From assembly GCA_023249405.1 (NCBI GenBank), contig JAHFCR010000011.1, positions 12,481 through 72,784 on the forward strand: a DNA stretch of 60,304 bases. The letters run 5' to 3'. The position numbers were made by a program, and so were the translations under genes. This DNA is from Peptococcaceae bacterium. Its GTDB lineage: Bacteria; Bacillota; DSM-12270; Thermacetogeniales; Thermacetogeniaceae. Of this stretch, positions 34,777 through 43,613 are shown piece after piece; the first letter of the stretch is position 1; the number at the start of each line of letters is the position of its first letter. The notes under the pieces are model-generated. The model did not search any database, had not been told where the DNA came from, and saw only the letters and a list, made by a program, of their open reading frames with translations.

Positions 34777-35421
34777 CTATATTCTCGCCTTACTCCCGCA
34801 AGAACGCTTGCTTTTTCCCACCGGCTGCCGGATCACAGTCCTCAGCTTTTCCGGCGCCGACTTGCGAGGGTCCCCCAGGTAAATCTCGTGGTGTTTGCCC
34901 CGCAGTGCGTAACCCTGCTCCTTGATAAAATCGTGCAGCAAGGCGATTGTCGGATGCTCTGCGGCGTAGGGACCGATGTGCATGACCTGGGCCGACAGGC
35001 CCTCGTGGAAACGCTCCAGTCTGACCCGGTCCAGCGATGCCAAATCCTTTTTCTTGCGCGCCTGCTCCCCGGCCTCCTCCAGCAGGTGATGCGTCACCTG
35101 CGGCGGCTGCATGATCATCAAGGCCCATTCCCAGCTATCCCTGTCTCCTGCGGTGAACGCCTCCATATCATCGGCCCACCACAATCCCTCCAGGGGCGGC
35201 ACACCGTAGTCCAGCACCCCAGCCTTCTTGAGCATGAATTTCATGGTGTAGGAAAGCGAGTACAGGGCGTTGACCGCGGCCTCAAAAGAAGGTGAATTGC
35301 CCGGGTCGCCCTTGCCATCAACCAACAGAAACTGGAACTCCGGAACATCGATCAGGGCCGGCTCTTTCGCCGGTGGGCCGTATAAAACCTTAAACTCCTT
35401 CTTAAAATCGATCTTTTCCAT
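34777..35421 (-). CDS. GyrI-like small-molecule binding domain protein
   Basis: A 214-residue stand-alone GyrI-like (SHS2-fold) protein. The start EKIDFKKEFKVLYGPPAKEP, then FLLVDGKGDPGNSPSFEAAVNALYSLSYTMKF, the GVPPLEGLWW pocket segment and C-terminal EIYLGDPRKSAPEKLRTVIRQPV match the family. Such proteins bind or hydrolyse hydrophobic, often toxic, small molecules. The start at 35421 is supported by AAGGAGG eight bases upstream; an in-frame start six codons earlier has none. Confidence 0.9.
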   Translation of the reverse strand: MEKIDFKKEFKVLYGPPAKEPALIDVPEFQFLLVDGKGDPGNSPSFEAAVNALYSLSYTMKFMLKKAGVLDYGVPPLEGLWWADDMEAFTAGDRDSWEWALMIMQPPQVTHHLLEEAGEQARKKKDLASLDRVRLERFHEGLSAQVMHIGPYAAEHPTIALLHDFIKEQGYALRGKHHEIYLGDPRKSAPEKLRTVIRQPVGKSKRSCGSKARI

Positions 35422-35477
35422 CCCGCTCGCCTCCTTCATTATAATTATATATTATCCACAGAATCCAAAGCTTCACA

Positions 35478-35503
35478 ATAAAAAGGCGGGGTTGCCCCTC
35501 GCT
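35478..35503 (-). terminator. Rho-independent terminator after the flavin oxidoreductase gene
   Basis: On the minus strand GGGGCAACCCC with a flanking GCG/CGC extension is followed by TTTTTATTG. It lies just beyond the stop at 35534. Confidence 0.65.
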
Positions 35504-35533
35504 CTGATCGATAATTTTTGAACTACGTTAGTA

Positions 35534-36487
35534 CTAGCCCTCGCTGCGTGCGCCTTGAAGCAGGTTCTGAAAGATCTGTTTTACCGGCAATATCTCCTTG
35601 ATCTTCTCTACCTTCTCCCCGGCGAAAACCAGTGCCCTCCTGAAATCCCCGCTCCGGCAGGCATTATTCAGGGCTTCCATGATACAGAAGTTCTGGGAGC
35701 ATCTTTTCAGGCAGTTGACGCAGCTCTCGATCTCCAGGGATTTGTCCTCCGCGACGATCAGTTGCAAGAAACTGTTGCGGATCCCCCTGCCCGGCAGTCC
35801 CACCGGGCTCTTGATTATCACCACGTCTTCCTGGCGCGCCTTGACGTAGAGATCCTTGAATTCATCGGAGGCGTTGGATTCCTCGCTGGCAGCAAACCGG
35901 GTGCCCATCTGGACACCATCCGCTCCCAGGGCCATCACCTGCCCAATGTCCTGACCGTCGATCACTCCGCCGGCGCCGATGACCGGGATCTGTACGGCAG
36001 CCCTGACCTCCGGCAGGACCTCCCGCATTGAGCGGTCGGTGCCCAGGTGGCCGCCTGCCTCCTTGCCTTCCACCACCACTGCTGCCGCTCCCAATTTTTC
36101 GGCGATGGTGGCCAGTTTCGCCGAGGAGACAATGGGAACGATGGGGACGTTTCCCTCTCTCCCCCAGGAGAACATATCCCGGGAGAAGCCAGCCCCCGAA
36201 ACCACCAGATCGATCTTTTCCTCGATCGCCGTTTTAACCAGAGAGGCAAACTCGATAGCGGCAAAGAGCACATTAACGCCAATGATCCCCCTTGTCATCT
36301 CCCGGGCCCTGCGGATCTCGTTTCGCAGCTCTTCCAGGGACATGCCGGTTCCGGCAATCAGCCCGATCCCGCCTTCATTGGCCACCGCAGCAGCCAGGGG
36401 CGCAGTGGAAATACGCACTGCCATGGCCCCCTGCATGATCGGTACCGCCGCCCTCAACCTGCCGATGCGTAATTCCTTCAATTGCAT
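35534..36487 (-). CDS. NAD(P)H-dependent flavin oxidoreductase / nitronate monooxygenase-like
   Basis: A 317-residue TIM-barrel flavoprotein of the NMO/FabK-like family. FMN-site motifs are QGAMAVRIS, GGIGLIAGTG, VEGKEAGGHLG, VIGAGGVIDGQDI and LGADGVQMGTRFAAS. A Cys-rich segment near the C-terminus (CVNCLKRCSQNFC) is typical of the clostridial branch and could bind a metal or iron-sulfur cluster. The enzyme may oxidise nitronates or reduce enoyl-thioesters; sequence alone does not decide. Genes around it are not metabolically related. Confidence 0.85.
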   Translation of the reverse strand: MQLKELRIGRLRAAVPIMQGAMAVRISTAPLAAAVANEGGIGLIAGTGMSLEELRNEIRRAREMTRGIIGVNVLFAAIEFASLVKTAIEEKIDLVVSGAGFSRDMFSWGREGNVPIVPIVSSAKLATIAEKLGAAAVVVEGKEAGGHLGTDRSMREVLPEVRAAVQIPVIGAGGVIDGQDIGQVMALGADGVQMGTRFAASEESNASDEFKDLYVKARQEDVVIIKSPVGLPGRGIRNSFLQLIVAEDKSLEIESCVNCLKRCSQNFCIMEALNNACRSGDFRRALVFAGEKVEKIKEILPVKQIFQNLLQGARSEG

Positions 36488-36663
36488 GACTGGCCCTCCG
36501 TTTTCCCTGGCTATTGTCTACAGTCGTTAAGCCGGCGATAATATGCTTATTCGTTTCACCCATGCCAACGCCAATATCTTCATTTTAACAGACCATACGG
36601 CCCCATTGTAAAATAATTATTACCAGGTGATAATGCCTGTACAATTCAAAAGCCCAGTCAGAA

Positions 36664-36696
36664 ACAAAAAAGCGAGGGGCGACCTCGCTTTTGATC
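36664..36696. terminator. Bidirectional rho-independent terminator
   Basis: The AAAAGCGAGG / CCTCGCTTTT stem (36668-36677 and 36683-36692) with a five-base loop has A and T tracts on its two sides. It lies in the 371-base gap between the flavin oxidoreductase promoter side and the Tim44-like gene; that gap holds no gene. Confidence 0.7.
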
Positions 36697-36771
36697 GGGT
36701 CATTACACATGCCCTTCTGGTTTATAGGATTTACCTCACTTCATTTTAGGAGGGGACAGTAGGCAGCAGCC

Positions 36772-36810
36772 ATGAACAAAAACAAAGACCGGCCACTGCC
36801 AGCGGCCGGT
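36772..36810 (-). terminator. Rho-independent terminator of the SPFH-Tim44 operon
   Basis: On the minus strand ACCGGCC...GGCCGGT forms a stem with a nine-base loop, followed by CTTTGTTTTTG. It lies 49 bases after the Tim44-like stop codon. Confidence 0.7.
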
Positions 36811-36858
36811 TAATATTAATCCAGGGCGCTCAGGGGCTACGCCAGGCAGGCCGTCCAG

Positions 36859-37809
36859 CTAGCTCTGATCGAGCACCTCCACCGATGCCAGCACCCAGTC
36901 ATACTGGCCGCTGGTGATCACGCTGCCGCAGTAATCGCACTGCCCGGAGGCATTGATACTGACGTTGGCGCCGCAATTCGGACACTGGGTGACCTTGGTG
37001 GCCTCTGTCTCCGCTTTGGTGAGCACGCCCTGTTTGCGGATCATCTTGAACAGGTAGGCCATATAAATCTCCCGGTGTGGGTCGCCTTCCACCACCTTGC
37101 GGGTGTTGTCGTCGATCACGTAGTCTTTGAGCCGGGCTTTCAGGACGACGCTTAAGACATCATTGACGCCATCGCCTGCATAGTCAGCGATCTCAGTCTC
37201 CAGAACACAGATCTCCTCCATCACGTTGGTAGTATGGTTGTCGATGAAGCCCTGCAACTGTTTATTGTGCATGTTGAACAGTTCGTCGGTCTCGAACGGC
37301 CGCACCGAGTTCCAGTTCTTCTTCATCCAGGAGTCTTGCAACTGCAGGTACATGTTGTTGACCCGGGTGATGAAGTTGGCCTCGGAGAAGTTGGGGTCAT
37401 TCTGCTTGAGCTGGTCCAGGCTGTTGCTCCTGATAGAGTATGGCTCTGCATCCCCGGGGCTATCCGGCCGCCCTGCTCCAGGGCTCCGCGGCAGCAGGTT
37501 GCGTAGAGCAAAGATCGCCAGAAAGACAACGATCAGCACGACGGCTGATCGGCCGCCACCGCCAAAGAGGAGAAGGAGGGGCAAAAGCGAGCCTCCGGAT
37601 GAACCGCCGAAACCGCCTCCGAAGGAACCGGAAGATCCGCCGCTGGAAAAGGAGCCCGAGCTGTGGAACGAACCGCTGTGGGACGTGCTGTTGCCGAACC
37701 CGGCCAGTGCCGGCTGTGGCTGAACTGCCGCCGACGCCATCAGCACCAGGGCCACAGCCAGGACGGCAATCGCCAGTCTGGCATAAAGAAATAGTTGTCT
37801 GGGTTTCAT
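36859..37809 (-). CDS. Tim44-like domain membrane protein with C-terminal zinc ribbon
   Basis: A protein of about 316 residues. A signal-anchor (residues 8-26) is followed by a Ser/Gly/Phe-rich stretch (HSSGSFSSGGSSGSFGGGFG), a second helix near 75-100 (VVLIVVFLAIFALRN), and a Tim44-like domain (about 130-250; NFITRVNNMYLQLQDSWMKKNW). The C-terminus carries CPNCGANVS...CDYCGS, a zinc ribbon. Start at 37809 by GGGGGG upstream and homology. It begins 11 bases after the SPFH gene ends, so the pair is an operon. The role is unknown; a membrane-stress or scaffold function with the SPFH protein is likely. Confidence 0.82.
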   Translation of the reverse strand: MKPRQLFLYARLAIAVLAVALVLMASAAVQPQPALAGFGNSTSHSGSFHSSGSFSSGGSSGSFGGGFGGSSGGSLLPLLLLFGGGGRSAVVLIVVFLAIFALRNLLPRSPGAGRPDSPGDAEPYSIRSNSLDQLKQNDPNFSEANFITRVNNMYLQLQDSWMKKNWNSVRPFETDELFNMHNKQLQGFIDNHTTNVMEEICVLETEIADYAGDGVNDVLSVVLKARLKDYVIDDNTRKVVEGDPHREIYMAYLFKMIRKQGVLTKAETEATKVTQCPNCGANVSINASGQCDYCGSVITSGQYDWVLASVEVLDQS

Positions 37810-37820
37810 CTGCCGCCCCC

Positions 37821-38933
37821 CTATTCCAATTTTATCCCGCACTTACTGCAGAACAAGGCGCTTAAACTCAGCCCGGCCCCACACCGGGAACAGAACCTGG
37901 CCTCCGGCTCAGGGGCCGGAAGTGGAGTGCCGCACTTGGAGCAAAACTTGGCATCGGCCACTGCTGAAGCGCCACACTTCGGACAGGCCAGGGCGGCAAC
38001 CCCTGCTGCCGCTGACCCCGGGGCAACTGCTCCCTGCGGTGTGCCGGGCTGATCCTGGTTGTTCAGGGCGCCCTTCAGGTTCTGGGCAAACAAGCCTCCG
38101 ATCCCCAGGCCCATGCCAACGCCGACACCTGCCTGGCCCATAGCGTTGATGCCCGGGTTGGCTACCGATTCCTTCATGGCGTCCAGAGTCTCCACCTGGG
38201 CATAATTCTGCATCCCGCCCATGATATTGACTCCGGTGCGCTTTCGCAGCATCTCCTGATACTCTTCCTGCAGAGTGATGCTCTCGATCTGAAAACCGTT
38301 CATCTCCAGGCCGAGACTGGCAAACTCTGCGGTTACCGCCCCGATCATCCCATCGTCGATGAGCTTGTAGTTGGCAGACAGTTGGGCCGCAGTCACTCCC
38401 TGCTGCACGAGCAGCGGAGCAAAGTTGGTGACGATAAAACCCTTCAACTGGTCCCTGAGATCGGCGGCAGTATAGTAACGGTTGGTGCTGGTGACCTGGA
38501 TCAGAAACTGCTTGGGATCGGCAATGTGAAAGTTGAAGGTGCCAAAAGCCTTGATCTCCACCTGCTCGAACTTCGGGTCCGGGATCAGCACCGGGGCAGG
38601 TGTGCCCCACTTTTGGCCGAGGAACTGTTTGATGTTGATGAAGTAGACATCAGATTTGAAAGGGGATTGAAAACCGTAGGGCCACCCCTTCAAGTCTGCC
38701 AAAATCGGCAGGTTCTTGGTGTTCAAGGTATAGGTATCAGGCTCGGAAAAGATGTCGGCGATGCGTCCCTCATCCAGGAAGACGGCGCACTGGCCCGGTC
38801 GGACGATCAGCTTGCCGTTGTTCTGGATCTCGTTATCCAGCATCGGGAACTTGTAGAGGATTGTCTCCTGAGAGTCGTCCTCCCACTGGATGATATCCAG
38901 CCACTGCTTTTTGATAAAATTCTTGAGGCCCAA
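37821..38933 (-). CDS. SPFH-domain protein with double zinc ribbon (YdjI-like)
   Basis: A protein of about 370 residues. The N-terminus (GLKNFIKKQWLDIIQWEDDS) matches the YdjI/virion-core-like SPFH branch. The SPFH domain spans about 40-230 (LIVRPGQCAVFLDEGRIADIF; VTSTNRYYTAADLRDQLKGF). A helical region and a Gly-rich MGQAGVGVGMGLGIGGLF segment follow, then two zinc ribbons (CPKCG...CSKCG and CSRCG...CSKCG). The TTG at 38933 is chosen (AAAGGAG nine bases upstream); the upstream extension of the frame lacks homology. In Bacillus the YdjI relative works with membrane-stress proteins. Confidence 0.87.
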   Translation of the reverse strand: MGLKNFIKKQWLDIIQWEDDSQETILYKFPMLDNEIQNNGKLIVRPGQCAVFLDEGRIADIFSEPDTYTLNTKNLPILADLKGWPYGFQSPFKSDVYFINIKQFLGQKWGTPAPVLIPDPKFEQVEIKAFGTFNFHIADPKQFLIQVTSTNRYYTAADLRDQLKGFIVTNFAPLLVQQGVTAAQLSANYKLIDDGMIGAVTAEFASLGLEMNGFQIESITLQEEYQEMLRKRTGVNIMGGMQNYAQVETLDAMKESVANPGINAMGQAGVGVGMGLGIGGLFAQNLKGALNNQDQPGTPQGAVAPGSAAAGVAALACPKCGASAVADAKFCSKCGTPLPAPEPEARFCSRCGAGLSLSALFCSKCGIKLE

Positions 38934-39179
38934 TATTTTCAGCTCCTTTAGCGAGTAGCAGGGTGTATTGTTCGATGGAAGCGCCTGCCCGCGCCCAAAG
39001 GGCGCCCGGCAGCCCGCCTTCTGCTCCGTCATCAGACCCGGGCAGGATCTACTTAAAATTATATTCGCCACAATGTTGCACTTCCCTGCAGGCTGCCCGG
39101 CCTGAACCCAACCCCGCTATTTTGCTATAACCTGTGCTTTAACGAAAGGAAATAGGCACCACCATATGCAGCCAGACAA

Positions 39180-39206
39180 CGAAAAAGCCCGCTCCCAGGG
39201 CGGGCG
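39180..39206 (-). terminator. Rho-independent terminator of the response-regulator gene
   Basis: On the minus strand GCCCGCCCTGGGAGCGGGC is followed directly by TTTTTCG. It lies 39 bases beyond the response-regulator stop. Confidence 0.75.
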
Positions 39207-39244
39207 CTGTTGATTGAGCAAGAGGTAGCTACATGGGATCCGGT

Positions 39245-39655
39245 TCACAGGTTGGCAGCTTTTTGCTTCAAGCCGGAGTCCGGCAGCATGATCCGCTTCA
39301 CCAATTGTATCAGGCTAACGATGTCAAAGGGTTTGGAGATATAGTACTGGATCAATCCCCGTTTTCCCGCATCCATAATATCCTCTATTTCCCCGTAGGC
39401 AGTGATCAAAATCACAGGCACATCAGAGATCAGGCTCTGGACCTCCTTCAATGTCTCCAGACCGTTTTTGCCAGGCATGTTGATGTCCATAAAGATCAAC
39501 CCCGGGGTACAGGCCCGGATGGCGCGGACAGCCTGCTCACTGTTCAAGGCTGTCTGGACATGGTATCCCTCCGCAGCAAAAATCTCGCCCAGCAGCTCAC
39601 AGATGGCTAGCTGATCATCCACAATAAGCATATACTGGTGACTTTCAATGCTCAT
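39245..39655 (-). CDS. Single-domain response regulator (CheY/Spo0F-like)
   Basis: A 136-residue receiver domain with no output domain. Acidic residues are in LIVDDQ, the phospho-acceptor Asp in FMDINMPG, the switch Thr in LITAYG and the Lys in ISKPFD. GAGGTGATC precedes the ATG. It is transcribed alone, with its own terminator, and no kinase is adjacent; the kinases at 47444 and 48356 lie on the other strand 8 kb away. It could be a phosphorelay intermediate or bind a target directly. Confidence 0.92.
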   Translation of the reverse strand: MSIESHQYMLIVDDQLAICELLGEIFAAEGYHVQTALNSEQAVRAIRACTPGLIFMDINMPGKNGLETLKEVQSLISDVPVILITAYGEIEDIMDAGKRGLIQYYISKPFDIVSLIQLVKRIMLPDSGLKQKAANL

Positions 39656-39900
39656 TATAAGATCACCTCAAATCCCAGATAAGGTATTGCATACTGTTCG
39701 ACTCGCATTAAAAAAATCCTTGACAAAAATTCCAATAAATATCGACAAATTTCACGTTTTACAAGGTGCATAATTCATATAATAGCCATGCCGCATGCCC
39801 TTCAGCAATCTATGGCGCAGGCTTCGCTACTCGGTCCCAGCGTAAAATTAGGACTTCTGTCCCCAAGCATCCAAGACATTCTGTGTATAAACAAATTCTT

Positions 39901-40223
39901 GATTCAGGTGGGGTTAAAACCCCACCTGAATCTGCTCTGAAAATGTTCATTTTCATTCTCTGATGGCGCCTCCGGGCGGCGTGGTGTCTTAGAAGATGTT
40001 ATCCCACCCCACCGGGGCACCATCTGGGTCGGGTACCCGGGTACCCGGCTTAGCGCCGCTTACCTGTGCCGTTTTCTGACGTGCAGCCGTCCTTTGAGGC
40101 TGAGACGAAGTCGGGGCGCCCACCTTTGGTGGGTCAGGCTGCCTTCAGGCCGGGCGTCAGCCCGGATACGGCGCTCCCGCTTCAAGAAGCGGGAGTCTTA
40201 GCGGCGGTTAGCTATCGGATAAA
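39901..40223 (+). repeat. Degenerate IS200/IS605-like element, copy A (longest copy)
   Basis: The element starts with a 15-bp perfect hairpin (39901-39932, two-base loop). It continues with a TCTTAGAAGATGTTATCCC block shared with copy B, a GGGTACCCGGGTACCCGGC block, a GC-rich interior with several hairpins, and a CCCGCTTCAAGAAGCGGG stem. It ends in GCGGCGGTTAGCTATCGGAT. Hairpin-bounded, transposase-free elements with such right ends are typical of IS200/IS605 derivatives; the interior could encode an omega-RNA-like transcript. The rest of the gap 39656-40419 shows no gene. Confidence 0.65.
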
Positions 40224-40419
40224 TGTTATTATTTTTTAATAAAGGCCGCCAGAGCCTACAGGCGTTGAAAAGCCCGGAAGATCACCATCCTGGCGCACCG
40301 CGCCCATGCCGCGAAGCACCTGGCGGCTGAAGGTGGTCTTGCTGAAAAGGCGTAAAAATGATAAGCTTTTTGAGCAGGAAGGAGTTTTTTGGGGTTTTGA
40401 GAGACGACGGAGGGTGTTC

Positions 40420-41430
40420 ATGCTAGACAATAATAGCGGCATCTTGGCCAGAACCGCCAGGCCGGGAAGAACAGCCAGAAAAAGAATGAATACCAAGAAA
40501 ATCCTGTTAGCGGTATTGCTTTTTCTAGGTGCTAACATCATCTTGTTTGCCGTGACGTGCCCATTTGTGGTCTGGTACGGCCCTTTTCGCAACATCAAAA
40601 ATGCCGCCGTCGGGGCGATCGTCACTTCCCAACACCAGTACCTGCTGCGCTACATCATGAGTCCCTGGGAGATCAGCAAGCTCCTGTCGAAGGAACCGCA
40701 GACTGGCGGCGGGGTGTCCGGTGTCACCGTCGGAAAAAACCATGACAACGGGGTAGCGCTGACAGAGGTCAACAGTTCCCGCTTCAAGGGCTACCTGCTG
40801 GAGATCAATGACCCCACCCGGGTCAAGCTGGGCGTAACCGCCAGTCTGGGAGTCAAGGGAGAGCTGACCAGTGAGATCGCCCGGGATAACGGGGCAATGG
40901 CGGCGGTGAACGCCGGCGGCTTCGACGACCCGGCCGGCACAGGCAACGGCAGGACCCCTTACGGGGTCATCATTCACAACGGCTTCATTCTTGCCGGGGC
41001 AGGAACCCAGGAGAAGGTAGAACTGATCGGTCTGGACGACAACGGGATACTGTTCACCGGCTACTACACCATCAGGGAGATCCGCCAGTTAGGCATCAAG
41101 GACGGCATCTCCTTCGGACCGACCCTGATCAAGAACGGCCAGAAGCAGATCGCCAGGGGGGACGGAGGCTGGGGCATCGCTCCGCGCACCGCCATCGGGC
41201 AGAAGCAGGACGGAACCATCATGCTGCTGGTGATCGATGGACGCCAGACTGACTCCTTGGGCGCCAGCCTGCTGGATGTGCAAAACATTCTCTACGACAA
41301 CGGCGCCTGGACGGCGGCCAATCTGGACGGCGGCTCCAGCACCACTATGTACTACGAGGGCAAGGTCGTCAACCATCCTTGCGACCTGATGGGAGAGCGC
41401 CTGGTTCCCACCGCCTTCATCGTCATTTAA
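40420..41430 (+). CDS. Phosphodiester glycosidase (NAGPA) family protein, first copy
   Basis: A protein of about 336 residues. A single N-terminal helix (ILLAVLLFLGANIILFAVTC) anchors an extracytoplasmic domain of the phosphodiester glycosidase family, with MAAVNAGGFDDPAG, TPYGVIIHNG, RTAIGQKQDGTIMLLVIDGRQ and NLDGGSSTTMYYEG. Eukaryotic members remove GlcNAc from a phosphodiester; bacterial ones act in the envelope or on spores with unknown substrates. CGGAGGG precedes the ATG at 40420; an in-frame ATG at 40486 is the alternative. It forms an operon with the next two genes. Confidence 0.87.
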   Translation: MLDNNSGILARTARPGRTARKRMNTKKILLAVLLFLGANIILFAVTCPFVVWYGPFRNIKNAAVGAIVTSQHQYLLRYIMSPWEISKLLSKEPQTGGGVSGVTVGKNHDNGVALTEVNSSRFKGYLLEINDPTRVKLGVTASLGVKGELTSEIARDNGAMAAVNAGGFDDPAGTGNGRTPYGVIIHNGFILAGAGTQEKVELIGLDDNGILFTGYYTIREIRQLGIKDGISFGPTLIKNGQKQIARGDGGWGIAPRTAIGQKQDGTIMLLVIDGRQTDSLGASLLDVQNILYDNGAWTAANLDGGSSTTMYYEGKVVNHPCDLMGERLVPTAFIVI

Positions 41431-41452
41431 CGGTTAACGGGGTGATCTAATT

Positions 41453-42370
41453 GTGAAGAAACTGATACCGTGGCTACTGGCAGTGGTGGTTTTTCAGCTG
41501 TGCATCTACCTCTATCTGGACCGGGTGCTCCTGGTGCCCGCAGTCTCCAGCGTCACCCAGAAAGCAATCGGGTCTGACGGCGCCTCCAAGCTGCCATCCT
41601 ACGACAGCAGCTATCTGGCGGAGGTCTCCAAGGACTGGGTCAAGATCTACTCGGTCAAGGACAATAGCGTGGTCAACCAGGTCGACATCGGGGACACCGA
41701 GAAGCTCACCTACTTCTCCTGGCTGCCGGACCGGAACATCGCCCTGGCGGGGATCAGCAAGCCGGGCACCAAGGGCACCATCTGTACCCTGAAGCCACTC
41801 AACATGATCACCGACAGCCACCCGTTTGAACCGTCCATCACCGGCCTGTCCAAGGATGCGGAGATCGCCGACGTGGCCTTCTCGCCGGACATCAACGTGG
41901 TCTATATCCAGGTGAAAAGCAGGAATAGCTCCTCGATCTACCGCACCGACGCCAACAACAACCTGACTAAGGTGGAGAATACCCCCTCCGCTATCGGCCG
42001 GATCGCCAACTTGAAGAGCGAGGACGCCCTGCTCTATGACAGCATCAACACCGGACGAATCTACCTGGTGGACAAGAACGGCCGGAAGCAGGTCTCCCCG
42101 GGCGATGGCAGCCAGTATGCCCTGATCGGCACCGACAAGGAGGACAACATCTACATCGCCAGGTTGAGCGGCTCCAAGACCGGTTCCAAGACCAGCGGCA
42201 AGACAGGTGCCAGCAAGGAAAGCAGCAGCCAGAACGATAATGGCCAACTGGCGGAGGCCATCCTGGTGGGCAAGATGGATGGAGACTTCTCGCCTCTGCA
42301 ACAGGCGGGACTGCCATATCCGGCCGAATTCATCAGGGTGGGCTTCGATGGAAAACTGCTGCTGAAGTAA
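41453..42370 (+). CDS. Membrane-anchored, propeller-like protein of unknown function
   Basis: A 305-residue protein with GTG start. One N-terminal helix (LIPWLLAVVVFQLCIYLYL) is followed by an extracytoplasmic region with repeated strand motifs such as DWVKIYSVKDNSVVNQVD, LTYFSWLPDRNIALAG and IADVAFSPDINVVYIQV, suggesting a beta-propeller-like fold (WD40/YncE type). A low-complexity Ser/Lys/Gly linker (GSKTGSKTSGKTGASKESSS) lies near residues 240-262. No family was named. Its place between two phosphodiester glycosidase paralogues suggests that the three act together at the cell surface. Confidence 0.65.
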   Translation: MKKLIPWLLAVVVFQLCIYLYLDRVLLVPAVSSVTQKAIGSDGASKLPSYDSSYLAEVSKDWVKIYSVKDNSVVNQVDIGDTEKLTYFSWLPDRNIALAGISKPGTKGTICTLKPLNMITDSHPFEPSITGLSKDAEIADVAFSPDINVVYIQVKSRNSSSIYRTDANNNLTKVENTPSAIGRIANLKSEDALLYDSINTGRIYLVDKNGRKQVSPGDGSQYALIGTDKEDNIYIARLSGSKTGSKTSGKTGASKESSSQNDNGQLAEAILVGKMDGDFSPLQQAGLPYPAEFIRVGFDGKLLLK

Positions 42371-42398
42371 ACAGCATGGCATTAAACGGAGGGGCAGC

Positions 42399-43394
42399 AT
42401 GCCCGTACCAAGGATGACGACGTATAGCCGAATACGGAAAAAGAGGCCCATCAAGCGGGGTGTGATCATCATCTCCCGCTTCCTGTTGATCAACGTCCTC
42501 TTCTTTATCCTTACAGCGCCCTTCATCGTGCTTTATGGTCCCTTCGACAACCTGAGGACCACCGCCATCGGGTCCATCATCACCTCCAGGCACCACGACT
42601 GGCTGCGCTACGTCCTGAGCAGCGAGCAGTACAACAAGTATGTGCCCGACAATCTGGAACAGCCGAACGGCTCGGGAGGAAAAGACTTTAGCAATTCCCA
42701 CGGCAGCGAGGTGACGCTTACGCAAATCAGCAGTTCCCGGTTCAACGGCTATCTCCTGGAAATCCAGGACCCCACCAGGGTGCGGGTGGGGGTGACCTCC
42801 AACCTGGGGACCAAAGGGGAGTCCACCAGCGACATCGCCCGGGACAACCGGGCGATAGCAGCGGTGAACGCCGGCGGCTTCGTCGACCCGCTCGGCACCG
42901 GCACCGGCAAGACTCCGTTGGGCGTGATCGTCCACAACGGCTACTTCCAGTATGGAGCGAATGCCCGGGGGAAGGTGCCGCTGATCGGGCTAGACAGCCA
43001 AGGAGTGCTGATCACCGGCAACTACACCGTTAAAGAGATCCAGGAGATGGACATTAAAGAGGGTATCTCTTTCGACTACCCCACCCTGATCCGAAACGGC
43101 AAGAAGCAGATCACCAAGGAGGTCTCCGCCCAGTACGGCCTCCAGCCGCGCACCGCCATCGGCCAGAAGGCTGACGGCCACATCCTGCTGCTGGTGATCG
43201 ATGGGCGCCAGACCAGTTCCCTGGGCGCCAGCCTGCTGGATGTGCAAAACATTCTCTACGACAACGGCGCCGTGACTGCGACCAACCTGGACGGAGGCGC
43301 CAGCACCACCATGTGCTACAACGGCAAGGTCATTAACAACCCCAGCCTCCTAATGGGCGAGCGCCTGGTACCCACTGCCATGGTCGTCATCTGA
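42399..43394 (+). CDS. Phosphodiester glycosidase (NAGPA) family protein, second copy
   Basis: A 331-residue paralogue of the protein at 40420, with the same layout: basic N-terminus, one helix (FLLINVLFFILTAPFIVLYG) and a NAGPA domain with IAAVNAGGFVDPLGTG, TPLGVIVHNG, TAIGQKADGHILLLVIDG and NLDGGASTTMCYNG. CGGAGGGG lies six bases before the ATG. Even at DNA level a stretch around the LGASLLDVQNILYDNG codons is identical in both genes, so the duplication is fairly recent or kept similar by gene conversion. Confidence 0.87.
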   Translation: MPVPRMTTYSRIRKKRPIKRGVIIISRFLLINVLFFILTAPFIVLYGPFDNLRTTAIGSIITSRHHDWLRYVLSSEQYNKYVPDNLEQPNGSGGKDFSNSHGSEVTLTQISSSRFNGYLLEIQDPTRVRVGVTSNLGTKGESTSDIARDNRAIAAVNAGGFVDPLGTGTGKTPLGVIVHNGYFQYGANARGKVPLIGLDSQGVLITGNYTVKEIQEMDIKEGISFDYPTLIRNGKKQITKEVSAQYGLQPRTAIGQKADGHILLLVIDGRQTSSLGASLLDVQNILYDNGAVTATNLDGGASTTMCYNGKVINNPSLLMGERLVPTAMVVI

Positions 43395-43613
43395 CCCGAC
43401 GCGGCCGCTCTTCGGTCGCCATCCCCCCGATTATCACAACTCTTCCTGTTTCGTTCTCTATCACTCTCCAGACTTCCCGGGTATTGCGCATTCATACATT
43501 CATCAATGGCATCCCGTTTTCCTGAGGATAACCTTCATTGCTGATACCTGGCGCAGCAATCCGATCAGTATGGCAATTTGATGCATATGAAGTCTCCATG
43601 AGAGACAATCAGC

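Noticed and set aside
39656-40419. Search for a CRISPR array or tRNA genes in the longest gene-free gap
   Set aside because: No regularly spaced repeats and no tRNA-like T-arm or acceptor pairing were seen; the gap is explained by the IS-like element.
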